Of a DNA stretch of 59,352 bases, positions 48,167 through 56,764 are shown piece by piece. Positions within the stretch are counted from its first letter, which is position 1. Every line of letters begins with the position of its first letter. The translations under genes were made by a program, and so were the position numbers. This DNA comes from Shinella lacus (GTDB lineage: Bacteria > Pseudomonadota > Alphaproteobacteria > Rhizobiales > Rhizobiaceae): the NCBI RefSeq assembly GCF_010994755.1, contig NZ_WHSB02000023.1:1-59352 (forward strand), given 5' to 3'. The notes under the pieces are model-generated. The model was not told the origin of the DNA. It made no database searches and saw only the letters and a program-made list of their open reading frames with translations.

Positions 48167-48964
48167 ATGTACGCCACGAATTACCATCGCGCGTCCTCGA
48201 TCACCGACGCCGTCAAGCAGCAGTCCTCCTCCGACGAGGCGAAATATGTCTCCGGCGGCATGACGCTGATCCCCACCATGAAGCAGCGGCTGGCGGCCCC
48301 GTCCGATCTCGTCGATCTCCGCCATATCGCGGAAATGAAGGGCATTTCCGTCAACGGCAGCCGGGTCCGGATCGGCGCCGGCACGACGCATGCCGAGGTC
48401 GCGACCTCGGCGGAGCTGAAGGCGGCCTGCCCGGCGATCTGCCACCTCGCCTCCCATATCGGCGACCCGCATGTGCGGCATATGGGCACGATCGGCGGCT
48501 CGATCGCCAACAACGACCCCGCCGCCGACTACCCGTCCGCCATGCTGGCGCTGGGCGCGACGATCGTCACCAATGCCCGCGAAATCCCCACCGACGACTT
48601 CTTCACGGGCCTCTTCGAGACGGCGCTGGAAGAGGGCGAAATCATCGTCGCCGTCACCTTCGACGCGCCGGCCAGGGCCGCCTATTCCAAATTCCCCAAC
48701 CCGGCCTCGCGTTATGCGATGGCCGGCGTCTTCGTGGCGAAACGGGCGGATGGCGGCGTGCGGGTGGCGGTGACGGGCGCCGGCTCCAACGGCGTGTTCC
48801 GCCATGCCGGGCTGGAGGATGCGCTTGCCGCCAACTGGTCGGCTGATGCCGCCGCCGGCGTCGACGTGGACGCCTCCGACCTGCTTTCCGACATCCACGG
48901 AAGCGCGGAATACCGGGCTAATCTGGTGAAAGTCATGGCCAAGCGCGCGGTCGCCGCCGCCTGA
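48167..48964 (+). CDS. coxM: CoxM-like FAD-binding subunit of the molybdenum hydroxylase
   Basis: This 265-aa flavoprotein passes electrons from the iron-sulfur subunit to the acceptor. It has the FAD-binding PCMH-type domain with SGGMTLIPTMK near residue 34, and the TIGGSIANNDPAADYP segment (about 108-123) that contacts FAD in CoxM. It starts 11 bp after coxL and completes the S-L-M set. No coxD, E, F or G maturation genes follow. Confidence 0.9.
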   Translation: MYATNYHRASSITDAVKQQSSSDEAKYVSGGMTLIPTMKQRLAAPSDLVDLRHIAEMKGISVNGSRVRIGAGTTHAEVATSAELKAACPAICHLASHIGDPHVRHMGTIGGSIANNDPAADYPSAMLALGATIVTNAREIPTDDFFTGLFETALEEGEIIVAVTFDAPARAAYSKFPNPASRYAMAGVFVAKRADGGVRVAVTGAGSNGVFRHAGLEDALAANWSADAAAGVDVDASDLLSDIHGSAEYRANLVKVMAKRAVAAA

Positions 48965-48993
48965 CCCCTCGAAAAAGTTGAAACTGTTCGATT

Positions 48994-49022
48994 AAAAGGA
49001 CGGTTGAGACCGTCCTTTTTTC
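48994..49022 (+). terminator. Terminator of the coxSLM operon
   Basis: An 11-bp stem (AAAAGGACGGT/ACCGTCCTTTT) with a TGAG loop is followed by further T residues, 29 bp past coxM. Confidence 0.9.
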
Positions 49023-49030
49023 ATGCAGAC

Positions 49031-49079
49031 TTGACATGCATCAACAGGAAATGGCCTTTGGGGGCTTAAGATACATTGG
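49031..49079 (+). promoter_or_regulatory. FNR/FixK-type box and promoter of hemA
   Basis: TTGACATGCATCAA (49031-49044) matches the TTGAY-N4-ATCAA anaerobox. A -10-like TAAGAT at 49067-49072 would give a start near 49079, placing the box centre at -41.5, the class II activator position. Low-oxygen induction of hemA by an FnrN/FixK regulator is inferred. Confidence 0.75.
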
Positions 49080-49219
49080 AATGGTTCAAAGGTGGCGCAA
49101 TTTGCCGCAGCGCTGATCGTTGCAGCGGAAGGGCGCCTGATATAGCCGATTGAACGACAGCCAACGATGACGGTGTCCGGTAACTAGTGTCCGGGCGATT
49201 GCCGGACTGGAGACTCTGG

Positions 49220-50434
49220 ATGGACTTCGAGACCTACTTCAAGAACGAGCTTGGCGGCCTGCATCAGGAAGGCCGTTACCGCGTTTTCGCCGACCTGGAG
49301 CGCCAGAAGGGCAACTTCCCGAAGGCGACGCGCCACACGGCAGGCGGCCCGCAGGACGTCACGGTCTGGTGTTCGAACGACTATCTCGGCATGGGCCAGC
49401 ACCCGACCGTCACCGAGGCGATGAAGAACGCCATCGACCAGTGTGGCGCCGGTGCCGGCGGCACCCGCAACATTTCCGGCACCAACCACCACCATGTCCT
49501 GCTGGAGCGCGAACTCGCCGACCTGCACGGCAAGGAATCGGCCCTGCTCTTCACCTCGGGCTATGTGTCCAACTGGGCAGCCCTCGGCACGCTCTGTTCG
49601 AAGATCCCCGGCATCATCTGTTTTTCCGATGCCGGCAACCACGCTTCGATGATCGAGGGCATCCGCCACTCGAAATGCGAGCGCGTGATCTGGAAGCACA
49701 ACGACCTCAAGGATCTCGAAGCCAAGCTTGCCAGCGCCGACCCGCGTGCGCCCAAAATGATCGCCTTCGAATCGGTCTATTCGATGGATGGCGATATCGC
49801 CCCCATCAAGGAAATCTGCGACCTCGCCGACAAATACGGCGCGATGACCTATCTTGACGAAGTGCATGCCGTCGGCATGTACGGCCCGCGCGGCGGCGGC
49901 ATTGCCGAACGCGAAGGCCTGATGCACCGCCTCACCCTCATCGAGGGCACGCTCGGCAAGGCCTTCGGCGTGATGGGCGGCTATATCGCCGGCTCGGCCG
50001 CGCTCTGCGATTTCGTCCGCTCGTTTGCCTCCGGCTTCATCTTCACCACCTCCCTGCCGCCGACGATCGCCGCCGGTGCATGCGCCGCCATCCGCCACCT
50101 CAAGGTCAGCCAGGTCGAACGCTTCGCCCATCAGGAGCGCGTGCGGCGCCTCCGCTCGGCTCTTGACCGCGCCGGCATCCCGCATATGCCGAACCCCAGC
50201 CACATCGTGCCGGTGATGGTGGGCGACGCCGCCAAGTGCAAATGGATCTCGGACCTGCTGCTCGACAATTTCGGCATCTACGTCCAGCCGATCAACTACC
50301 CGACCGTGCCGAAGAAGACCGAGCGCCTGCGCATCACGCCGACGCCGCTGCACACGGATGCCGATATCGACCATCTCGTCGGCGCCCTGCATTCGCTCTG
50401 GTCGCGCTGCGCGCTCGCCCGCGCCGTTGCTTAA
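49220..50434 (+). CDS. hemA: 5-aminolevulinate synthase
   Basis: This PLP enzyme condenses glycine and succinyl-CoA to 5-aminolevulinate, the first heme step in alphaproteobacteria (Shemin pathway). The 404-aa protein has the PLP lysine Lys247 in GTLGKAFG, the cofactor-contacting segment [10 protein letters not shown], and normal length. Start ATG 49220 (MDFETYF) matches rhizobial relatives. Upstream sequence carries an FNR/FixK-type box, tying heme supply to low oxygen. It converges with dxr only 17 bp away. Confidence 0.96.
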   Translation: MDFETYFKNELGGLHQEGRYRVFADLERQKGNFPKATRHTAGGPQDVTVWCSNDYLGMGQHPTVTEAMKNAIDQCGAGAGGTRNISGTNHHHVLLERELADLHGKESALLFTSGYVSNWAALGTLCSKIPGIICFSDAGNHASMIEGIRHSKCERVIWKHNDLKDLEAKLASADPRAPKMIAFESVYSMDGDIAPIKEICDLADKYGAMTYLDEVHAVGMYGPRGGGIAEREGLMHRLTLIEGTLGKAFGVMGGYIAGSAALCDFVRSFASGFIFTTSLPPTIAAGACAAIRHLKVSQVERFAHQERVRRLRSALDRAGIPHMPNPSHIVPVMVGDAAKCKWISDLLLDNFGIYVQPINYPTVPKKTERLRITPTPLHTDADIDHLVGALHSLWSRCALARAVA

Positions 50435-50451
50435 ACGAAATTAAGCGAGAC

Positions 50452-51627
50452 CTATCCGATGAGCCCGGCGGCCACCCGCCGGGCTTCTTCGTCTGCGGCG
50501 AAGACGTCGTCCATCGACGTGGCCTGCGGCAGATGGCTGAGCCTGTCCATCACCTGCTCGGCAATATCGGCCATTTCCAGAAACCCGATGCGCCCGCTGA
50601 CGAAAGCGTGGAACGCCACCTCCTCGGCAGCATTCATCACGCCCCCCTGCAAACCGCCGCGTTCCAGCGCCGTGCGGGCAAGCCTGAGCGCCGGGAAACG
50701 CACCTCGTCCGGCGCCTCGAAATCGAGCCGCGAGAGCTTTGCGAAATCCAGCCGGTCGACATTGAGCGCCGAGCGCTGCGGATAGGTCAGCGCATAACCG
50801 ATCGCCGTGCGCATGTCGGGCGAGCCGAGCTGCGCCAGCACGGAACCATCGACATATCCGACCATGGAATGGATGATCGACTGCGGATGCACCACGACCT
50901 CGATCTGGTCCGGCCGCACATCGAACAGATGTTTCGCCTCGATCATTTCCAGCGCCTTGTTGAACATCGAGGCGCTGCCGATCGAGATTTTCAGCCCCAT
51001 CGACCAGTTGGGATGGGCGCGGGCGATATCCGCCGTCACACCTGCCATCTGCTCCCGGCTCCAGGTGCGGAACGGCCCGCCGGAGGCCGTCAGCACGATG
51101 CGCTCGACGGCATGGCGCTGGTCGTCCTCCAGGGCCTGGAAGATCGCGCTGTGCTCGCTATCGACGGGAATGAGCCGCCCGCCGCCCTCGGCGACCGCCT
51201 GGACGAACAGATCGCCGGCCGAGACGAGGCATTCCTTGTTGGCGAGCGCGATATCCGCGCCCCGCTTCGCCGCCGCCAGCGTCGGCGCCAGGCCGGCCGT
51301 GCCGACGATCGCCGCCATCACCCAATCCGCATCGCCCGAAGCCGCGTCCATCAGCGCCGCACGCCCGGCGGCCGCCTCGATGCCGCTGCCGGAAAGCGCA
51401 TTCTTCAGGTCGGCATAACGGCTCTCGTCGGCAGTCACGACCAGCCGCGCACCGCAATCCTTCGCCTGCGCGGCGAGCAGGTCCACATTGCCGTTGCCGG
51501 TCAGCGCCACGACCTCGTAGCGTTCGCGCCCGCCGAGCTGGCGCACGACGTCGAGCGTGCTGGTGCCGATGGAACCTGTGGAGCCGAGAATGGTGATGCG
51601 GCGTTTCTGCCGCTGGTCGGGAGCCAT
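50452..51627 (-). CDS. dxr: 1-deoxy-D-xylulose 5-phosphate reductoisomerase
   Basis: Dxr catalyses the second step of the MEP isoprenoid pathway, making 2-C-methyl-D-erythritol 4-phosphate with NADPH. The 391-aa protein has the NADPH motif GSTGSIG near residue 14, NKECLVSAGDL, and the catalytic metal-binding region with PVDSEHSAIFQ and LTASGGPFR. ATG 51627 (MAPDQRQ) is chosen over 51696. It stands alone here, away from other MEP genes. Confidence 0.94.
   Translation of the reverse strand: MAPDQRQKRRITILGSTGSIGTSTLDVVRQLGGRERYEVVALTGNGNVDLLAAQAKDCGARLVVTADESRYADLKNALSGSGIEAAAGRAALMDAASGDADWVMAAIVGTAGLAPTLAAAKRGADIALANKECLVSAGDLFVQAVAEGGGRLIPVDSEHSAIFQALEDDQRHAVERIVLTASGGPFRTWSREQMAGVTADIARAHPNWSMGLKISIGSASMFNKALEMIEAKHLFDVRPDQIEVVVHPQSIIHSMVGYVDGSVLAQLGSPDMRTAIGYALTYPQRSALNVDRLDFAKLSRLDFEAPDEVRFPALRLARTALERGGLQGGVMNAAEEVAFHAFVSGRIGFLEMADIAEQVMDRLSHLPQATSMDDVFAADEEARRVAAGLIG
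50462..50485 (+). terminator. Hairpin terminator for hemA inside the dxr 3' end
   Basis: A 10-bp perfect stem (AGCCCGGCGG/CCGCCGGGCT) with a 4-nt loop and a short TTCTTC tail lies 28 bp past the hemA stop. It is inside the last codons of the convergent dxr. It may end hemA transcription. Confidence 0.5.
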
Positions 51628-51817
51628 GGTGAATTCCGCGTTTTTCTTGTTTTCTACAAATGGCTCTACAGGCGAAAGACGCCTGCAACAAGTCATCGAA
51701 ATGCTGTAAAGCGAAGGCTTGGTTCGTCTTGTGGAACCCGCGGCTTGACCTTTTCGCCCGGTCGGCCATAACGTCCCGGCAAAGCGGTCTTCCGCCCTGA
51801 CGCGATTGGAGAAATCT

Positions 51818-52534
51818 GTGCACCGACGCCTGAGAGTATGGACCCTCGCCTGCCTCGCCTTTCTGGCGGCAGTTCCGGCCTATGCCGACGAGCCGGTCCC
51901 GGGTGGTCTCGGCGGCACCTGGCTTGCCGAGGATATCGGCGGCAACGGCGTGATCGACGATCTGCAGACGACGCTGGAGATCAAGCCGGACGGCAATTAC
52001 GGCGGCAATGGCGGCTGCAACACCTATCGCGGCAAGCTGAAGGTGCAGAACGGCAACATCGCCTTCGCTCCCGCCGCCGCGACGCGCAAGATGTGCGCGC
52101 CTGCCATCATGGACCAGGAGCAGAAGTTCTTCGACGCGCTCGGCACGGTCACCTCGTGGAAGCTCGAAAACGGCATCCTGCACTTGACCGGCAAGGAAGG
52201 CGCACCGCCGATCCGGCTTGCCGCGCTCAAGAACAACACCGACATCGTCATCCGCCTTCCGGGGCCGGAACAGAACGTGGCGCGCGAGACGCTGAACTAC
52301 CAGTGCGACGCCGACCAGCGCGTCGTCGTCGAATATATCAATGTCGGCTCCAATTCGCTCGCGGTCCTGCGGATCGCCGAAGAGACGGTCATCGCCGCCA
52401 ATGTCATGGCCGCCTCCGGCGCCAAATATGCCGGCGGCCGCTACGAGTGGTGGACCAAGGGCGACGAGGCGACGCTCTACGACCTGACCAGGGGCGAGAA
52501 CGCATCGGGCGTCACCTGCAAGAAGACCGGCTGA
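51818..52534 (+). CDS. Secreted META-MliC two-domain protein
   Basis: This exported protein of about 238 aa has a signal peptide (residues 1-23, ending AYA). A META/HslJ-like domain (about 30-135) has GGCNTYRG and the cysteine pair typical of the family. A C-terminal MliC-like domain (about 148-235) has YQCDADQRVVVEY and two cysteines, as in C-type lysozyme inhibitors. GTG 51818 sits at good distance from GGAGA; TTG 51806 is the alternative. It could inhibit lysozyme in the periplasm, but this is inferred from the domain. Confidence 0.8.
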   Translation: MHRRLRVWTLACLAFLAAVPAYADEPVPGGLGGTWLAEDIGGNGVIDDLQTTLEIKPDGNYGGNGGCNTYRGKLKVQNGNIAFAPAAATRKMCAPAIMDQEQKFFDALGTVTSWKLENGILHLTGKEGAPPIRLAALKNNTDIVIRLPGPEQNVARETLNYQCDADQRVVVEYINVGSNSLAVLRIAEETVIAANVMAASGAKYAGGRYEWWTKGDEATLYDLTRGENASGVTCKKTG

Positions 52535-52621
52535 GCCGGCGCGACATCTTGGTCTTTACGCAATTCCGAACGCAAAACCGCTTCACACTTTTGCTGGAAT
52601 TGCTCTGAGAAGGAACACCGC

Positions 52622-53002
52622 ATGCCCACGTTCCAGGTCGGACAGAAGGTCGTCTGCATCAACGACCGTTTCAAGAACGTCTCGATCGACCAGGGCATCC
52701 GCAAGGGCCAGATCTACACCGTGCGCTGGGCCGGCCACTACCGCCACTATGTCGACGGCGACTTCTACGGTATCAAGCTGATGGAACTCTACCGCGGCAA
52801 GGACGACGGCCCGGAAGGCTACGGCGCCGACGACATGCCCTTCCGCGCCACCCGCTTCCGCCCACTCGTCAGCGACCGCATCCGCAACATGCTCGGCATC
52901 AAGGCGCCCACGCCAAAGGTCGTCGCCAAACCCTCGCTCGTCCCCTCCATCCGCCCCAAGCCCCGCGTGGTGACCCCGGAGCGCGAAAAGGAAGACGTCT
53001 GA
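52622..53002 (+). CDS. Conserved hypothetical protein
   Basis: This 126-aa protein of unknown function starts MPTFQVGQKVVCINDRF. A compact beta-rich N-terminal part (about 1-85) with QIYTVRWAGHYRHYVDGDFYGIKL looks like a small SH3-like fold. A basic, proline-rich tail (about 95-126) is probably disordered. AGAAGG precedes the ATG by 7 nt. I do not recognise a characterised family member and assign no function. Confidence 0.65.
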   Translation: MPTFQVGQKVVCINDRFKNVSIDQGIRKGQIYTVRWAGHYRHYVDGDFYGIKLMELYRGKDDGPEGYGADDMPFRATRFRPLVSDRIRNMLGIKAPTPKVVAKPSLVPSIRPKPRVVTPEREKEDV

Positions 53003-53034
53003 CGATGCGAACAGGGCAGCGCAAGGGAGGCCCG

Positions 53035-53148
53035 ATGCGCCCCGTCACTATCATCCTCACCCTCACCTTGCTCGCCGCCTGCACGACCGACCGCCCCGCA
53101 AACTGCGTCGTCACGCCAACGAACCTCGTCGAGTGCAACGCGAAATGA
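53035..53148 (+). CDS. Very small lipoprotein
   Basis: This 37-aa open frame has a clear GGGAGG ribosome site 4 nt before ATG. A signal sequence (MRPVTIILTLTLLAAC) has the lipobox LAAC at residues 13-16, and a 21-residue mature part holds two more cysteines (24 and 34). Lipobox, RBS and codon usage make it credible. It lies 32 bp after the preceding gene and may share its transcript. Function is unknown; small entericidin-like lipoproteins are a loose comparison. Confidence 0.65.
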   Translation: MRPVTIILTLTLLAACTTDRPANCVVTPTNLVECNAK

Positions 53149-53308
53149 AGGCTTGGCGGCGTCTCAAAAAATGAGCGCAGTTGATCGCCGATTTGTGTAT
53201 TACTCTTTCCGTGAACAGGGGTCGGCAATTTGCCGTTAGAGGGTTCCTCCGCAGCGCTTTCACGCGAAACAGAGGGCCGAGACCTGCACGAGGGGCTGGG
53301 GCGGTTTC

Positions 53309-55321
53309 ATGGCACTGATCATGGGCGGAATTTCGCTTGTCAACACGCAGGTGGATGACGTGGAGTTCGAGTCATCCGTTACCGGCCTGAGCGATGGCGG
53401 TTGGGTGGTGACCTGGATAGCGTACGATCTGGCAGGCACGCATAGCGAAGTCCTGCAACAGGCCTTCAATGCGAATGGAACCCGCAGAGGCGTTGAAACG
53501 CGCATAGATGCCCTGTCGGCCGACCTGGAACTCTCCCCATCCGTGACCGCGCTCGCCGATGGTGGGTGGGTCGTGAACTTTTCGACCTCTGACGGCACGA
53601 CGGAACAGGTCCTCCAGCAACGGTTTGACGCCACTGGCAACACAGTTGGGCTTCTGGCAGACATCAGTCCGGGCCTTGTGGGCGACGACGAATACGAACA
53701 AAGCACCGCCGCCCTGCCGGATGGCGGTTGGGTCGTCACCTGGACATTGGAGACATCGGGCGGCGACACGAGCATCTACCAGCAGCGCTTCGATCTGAAT
53801 GGCGTCTCCACCGGGCTGACACAGCTTTCCAGCAGCACCGGCGACCTTATCAGTGTCCAGCCAAGCGTGGCGACGCTTGCCGATGGCGGCTGGGTGACCG
53901 TGTGGACTATCTACGACTTTTTCAACGATTCGTTCGAATTGCACATTCGCACCTTCGACGCGGACGGCACGCCGAGAGACTCGGAAACGCTGACCAGCGC
54001 GAATTACGACGACTACGGCATACTCGACCCGATCGTCACCACTCTGGCAGACGGCGGCTGGGTGGTAACCTGGACGTCCGAATATCAGGATGGGGACAGT
54101 CTGGGCATCTATCAACAGGCCTTCAACGCCGACGGTTCGATGCGAGGCGTTGAAAGCCGGGTCAACACCACGACATTCGACGCACAAGCCCTGCAGACTG
54201 CGGCGTCCCTTCCCGGCGGCGGCTGGGTGGTTGCCTGGGCTGATATCTCCGGCGCGATCTTCCAGCAAGTGTTCGATCGATTGGGAAGGCCCGTGGGCCG
54301 GGAAACCCTGGTAAACGGTGCCGACTTTGCCTTGGGATATCCTTCCATCGCCGTTCTTGACGATGGCAGCTGGGTCATCAGCTGGTCGGGCAACAGCGCT
54401 GAAGACGATATCGGCATATTTCAGCGCAAGTTTACGCTTGAGACCGTGACGCGCCCCCTTGATCCGCCAACGACAAAGGGCACGGACGGCGCCGACCAGC
54501 TTTTCGGCACCAATGGCCGCGACATCGTCGATGGCGGAAAAGGCGACGACACCATTTTCGCGCGCGGCGGTAACGACACCGTTTTCGGCGGGCAAGACGA
54601 CGACACGATCGGCGGCGGCGATGGGAACGACGATCTCCAGGGCGGAGACGGCAAGGACGCACTCTTTGGCGGCAAAGGCAACGACACGCTGCTCGGAGGC
54701 GCCGGCGAAGACAAGCTCTATGGCGGGGACGGTAACGACAGCCTGAACGGCGGAGACGGCGACGACCAGGTCTATGGCGGCAAGGGTTCCGACACCCTCT
54801 TCGGCGGCAAGGGCCACGATACGATGGGCGGCGGAGACGGCGCCGATACGCTGCGCGGTGAAGCAGGCAACGATACGCTCTACGGCGGTGCCGGGAACGA
54901 TCGCCTTGAGGGTGGCGCGGGAGCGGACAACCTGTTCGGCGGCCTCGGCGCCGACATCCTTGCCGGCGGCGCGGGCCGCAATGTCCTGACCGGCGGCAAG
55001 GGCGCAGACGTGTTCCTGTTCACCGCCAGGGGCGATTCCGGCGCCGATGCCAGGACCCGCGACACGATCACGGATTTCAGCCAGAAGGGCGGCGACAAGA
55101 TCGACCTCAGCAAGATCGCCCTCGACAACGGCAGCGGGGCAACCCCGTTCTTCAAATTCCTCGGCCAGGGCGATTTCACCGGCAAGGCCGGCGAACTGCG
55201 CTATGAAATCGCCGACGGCAAGACGACGGTTTTCAGCGACATCGACGGCGACGGAACCGCCGACTTCTCCATCCTCCTTGACGGAAAGATCAATCTCAAG
55301 GCGACCGACTTCATCCTCTGA
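53309..55321 (+). CDS. RTX-type calcium-binding protein with seven internal repeats
   Basis: This 670-aa protein has no N-terminal signal peptide. Residues about 20-385 hold seven tandem repeats of roughly 48-57 aa, each centred on LADGGWVVTW and usually ending in QQRFDADG. This could be a seven-bladed beta-propeller-like fold. Residues about 390-570 hold roughly fifteen GGxGxDxL calcium-binding nonapeptides. A serralysin-type C-terminal domain (about 572-670, VFLFTARGDSGADARTRDTI) ends in DFIL. The layout indicates type I secretion to the cell surface or medium. No protease or other catalytic motif is seen, and no exporter genes are nearby. Confidence 0.85.
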   Translation: MALIMGGISLVNTQVDDVEFESSVTGLSDGGWVVTWIAYDLAGTHSEVLQQAFNANGTRRGVETRIDALSADLELSPSVTALADGGWVVNFSTSDGTTEQVLQQRFDATGNTVGLLADISPGLVGDDEYEQSTAALPDGGWVVTWTLETSGGDTSIYQQRFDLNGVSTGLTQLSSSTGDLISVQPSVATLADGGWVTVWTIYDFFNDSFELHIRTFDADGTPRDSETLTSANYDDYGILDPIVTTLADGGWVVTWTSEYQDGDSLGIYQQAFNADGSMRGVESRVNTTTFDAQALQTAASLPGGGWVVAWADISGAIFQQVFDRLGRPVGRETLVNGADFALGYPSIAVLDDGSWVISWSGNSAEDDIGIFQRKFTLETVTRPLDPPTTKGTDGADQLFGTNGRDIVDGGKGDDTIFARGGNDTVFGGQDDDTIGGGDGNDDLQGGDGKDALFGGKGNDTLLGGAGEDKLYGGDGNDSLNGGDGDDQVYGGKGSDTLFGGKGHDTMGGGDGADTLRGEAGNDTLYGGAGNDRLEGGAGADNLFGGLGADILAGGAGRNVLTGGKGADVFLFTARGDSGADARTRDTITDFSQKGGDKIDLSKIALDNGSGATPFFKFLGQGDFTGKAGELRYEIADGKTTVFSDIDGDGTADFSILLDGKINLKATDFIL

Positions 55322-55349
55322 CGGCGTTCTGGATCATCTTTGGAAGAAA

Positions 55350-55426
55350 TGGTGATCCCGGCGCGATTCGAACGCGCGACCCCCAGATTAGGAATCTGGT
55401 GCTCTATCCTGCTGAGCTACGGGACC
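55350..55426 (-). tRNA. tRNA-Arg (anticodon CCU)
   Basis: On the minus strand a 77-nt cloverleaf includes an encoded CCA end. The acceptor stem GGTCCCG/CGGGATC has one G-U pair. The anticodon arm is CCAGA-TTCCTAA-TCTGG, giving CCT (reads AGG), and the T-arm contains GTTCGAAT. The downstream gene is convergent, and no integrase lies beside it. Confidence 0.96.
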
Positions 55427-55472
55427 ACTGACTGCACCCATACAAAAGCCGGGCCTTTTAGCCAAGTGGTTT

Positions 55473-56633
55473 TCAGGCGGAAAGCCGGCTTTCGGCGAGC
55501 TTGACCCAATAGGTCACCCCATGCGGGATGGCGTCGTCGTTGAAGTCGTAGGCCGGGTGGTGCAGGCCGGCGGTGTCGCCGTTGCCGATGAAGATGAAGG
55601 CGCCGGGGCGGGACAGCAGCATGTAGGAAAAATCCTCGCCACCCATCATCGGGTTGAGCGCCGGGTCGACCGCAGCCTCGCCTGCTATGTCGCGCGCCAC
55701 CGTGACGGCATGGCTGGTCTCGTCCGGGTGGTTGACGGTGACGGGATAGTTGCGGTGGTAGCCGACCGTGATTTCCGCGCCGTGTGCCGCGGCAAGGCCG
55801 CTGCAGATCTGGCGGATGCGGGCTTCCGCCTCCTCGCGCATCTTGGGGTCCAGCGTGCGCACCGTGCCGGCAAGCTGCGCCTGCTCGGGAATGACATTGT
55901 GCGCAAAGCCGGCATTGAACTTGGTGACGGAGACGACGAGCGAGGCGATCGGATCGGCGACGCGCGAGACGATCGTCTGGAGCGCACCCACCACCTGCGA
56001 GCCGATGACGATGGGGTCGACCGTCTTGTGCGGCAGCGCCGCATGGCCGCCGCGGCCCTTGACCGTAATGGTGAATTCGTCGGTCGCCGCCATGATCGCG
56101 CCTGGGCGCGTGCCGAAGGAGCCGACCGGCATGCCCGGAAGATTGTGCATGCCATAGACTTCGGCAATGCCGAAACGCTCCATCATGCCGTCCTTGACCA
56201 TCTCGTTGCCGCCGCCGCCGCCCTCTTCTGCCGGCTGGAAGATGACCGCGACATTGCCGGAGAAATTGCGCGTCTCCGTCAGATACTTTGCCGCGCCGAG
56301 CAGCATGGCGGTGTGGCCGTCATGGCCGCAGGCATGCATCTTGCCCCTTGTGGTCGAGGCCCAGGGCTTGCCGGTCGCCTCCTCGATCGGCAGCGCGTCC
56401 ATGTCGGCGCGAAGCCCGATCGTGCGTCCCTCGCCCTTGCCGCGGATGAGGCCGACGACGCCGGTGCGGCCGATGCCGGTCACGATTTCGTCAACGCCGA
56501 ACGAACGCAGCTTTTCTGCGACGAAGGCCGCCGTCTTCTCCACGGCGAAGAGAATTTCCGGCTCCTTGTGGATGTGGCGGCGCCATTCAGCGATTTCGTC
56601 CTGCATTTCTGCGGCGCGGTTGAGAATGGGCAT
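55473..56633 (-). CDS. M20 family amidohydrolase (hippurate hydrolase/N-acyl amino acid amidohydrolase-like)
   Basis: This metal-dependent amidohydrolase of 386 aa is in the M20D subfamily. It has RADMDALP, the metal site ACGHDGHTAMLL near residue 103, the catalytic glutamate in PAEEGGGG, and GGEDFSYML with a C-terminal metal ligand. The family removes acyl groups from amino acids, including hippurate and auxin conjugates; the substrate cannot be specified. ATG 56633 is chosen; the frame extends upstream without family sequence and through the divergent promoter region. Confidence 0.88.
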   Translation of the reverse strand: MPILNRAAEMQDEIAEWRRHIHKEPEILFAVEKTAAFVAEKLRSFGVDEIVTGIGRTGVVGLIRGKGEGRTIGLRADMDALPIEEATGKPWASTTRGKMHACGHDGHTAMLLGAAKYLTETRNFSGNVAVIFQPAEEGGGGGNEMVKDGMMERFGIAEVYGMHNLPGMPVGSFGTRPGAIMAATDEFTITVKGRGGHAALPHKTVDPIVIGSQVVGALQTIVSRVADPIASLVVSVTKFNAGFAHNVIPEQAQLAGTVRTLDPKMREEAEARIRQICSGLAAAHGAEITVGYHRNYPVTVNHPDETSHAVTVARDIAGEAAVDPALNPMMGGEDFSYMLLSRPGAFIFIGNGDTAGLHHPAYDFNDDAIPHGVTYWVKLAESRLSA

Positions 56634-56764
56634 GCGATCATCCTGTCTTGTTCGGCCGGAAAATTGGCCATCTCTGCTCGATGGCTTTGCCATCACGGTG
56701 CCATATAGGTTAAATAGGGCGACGGTTCGAGACAACTCCCGATTTCGAGGACAGACCCTTGCAG

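Noticed and set aside
53309..55321. Serralysin-type metalloprotease
   Set aside because: Only the RTX and C-terminal domains match; no zinc-binding HExxH motif is present in the protein.
55350..55426. tRNA-Arg as the attachment site of an island
   Set aside because: No integrase, no duplicated tRNA 3' end and ordinary flanking genes were found, so integration is not supported.
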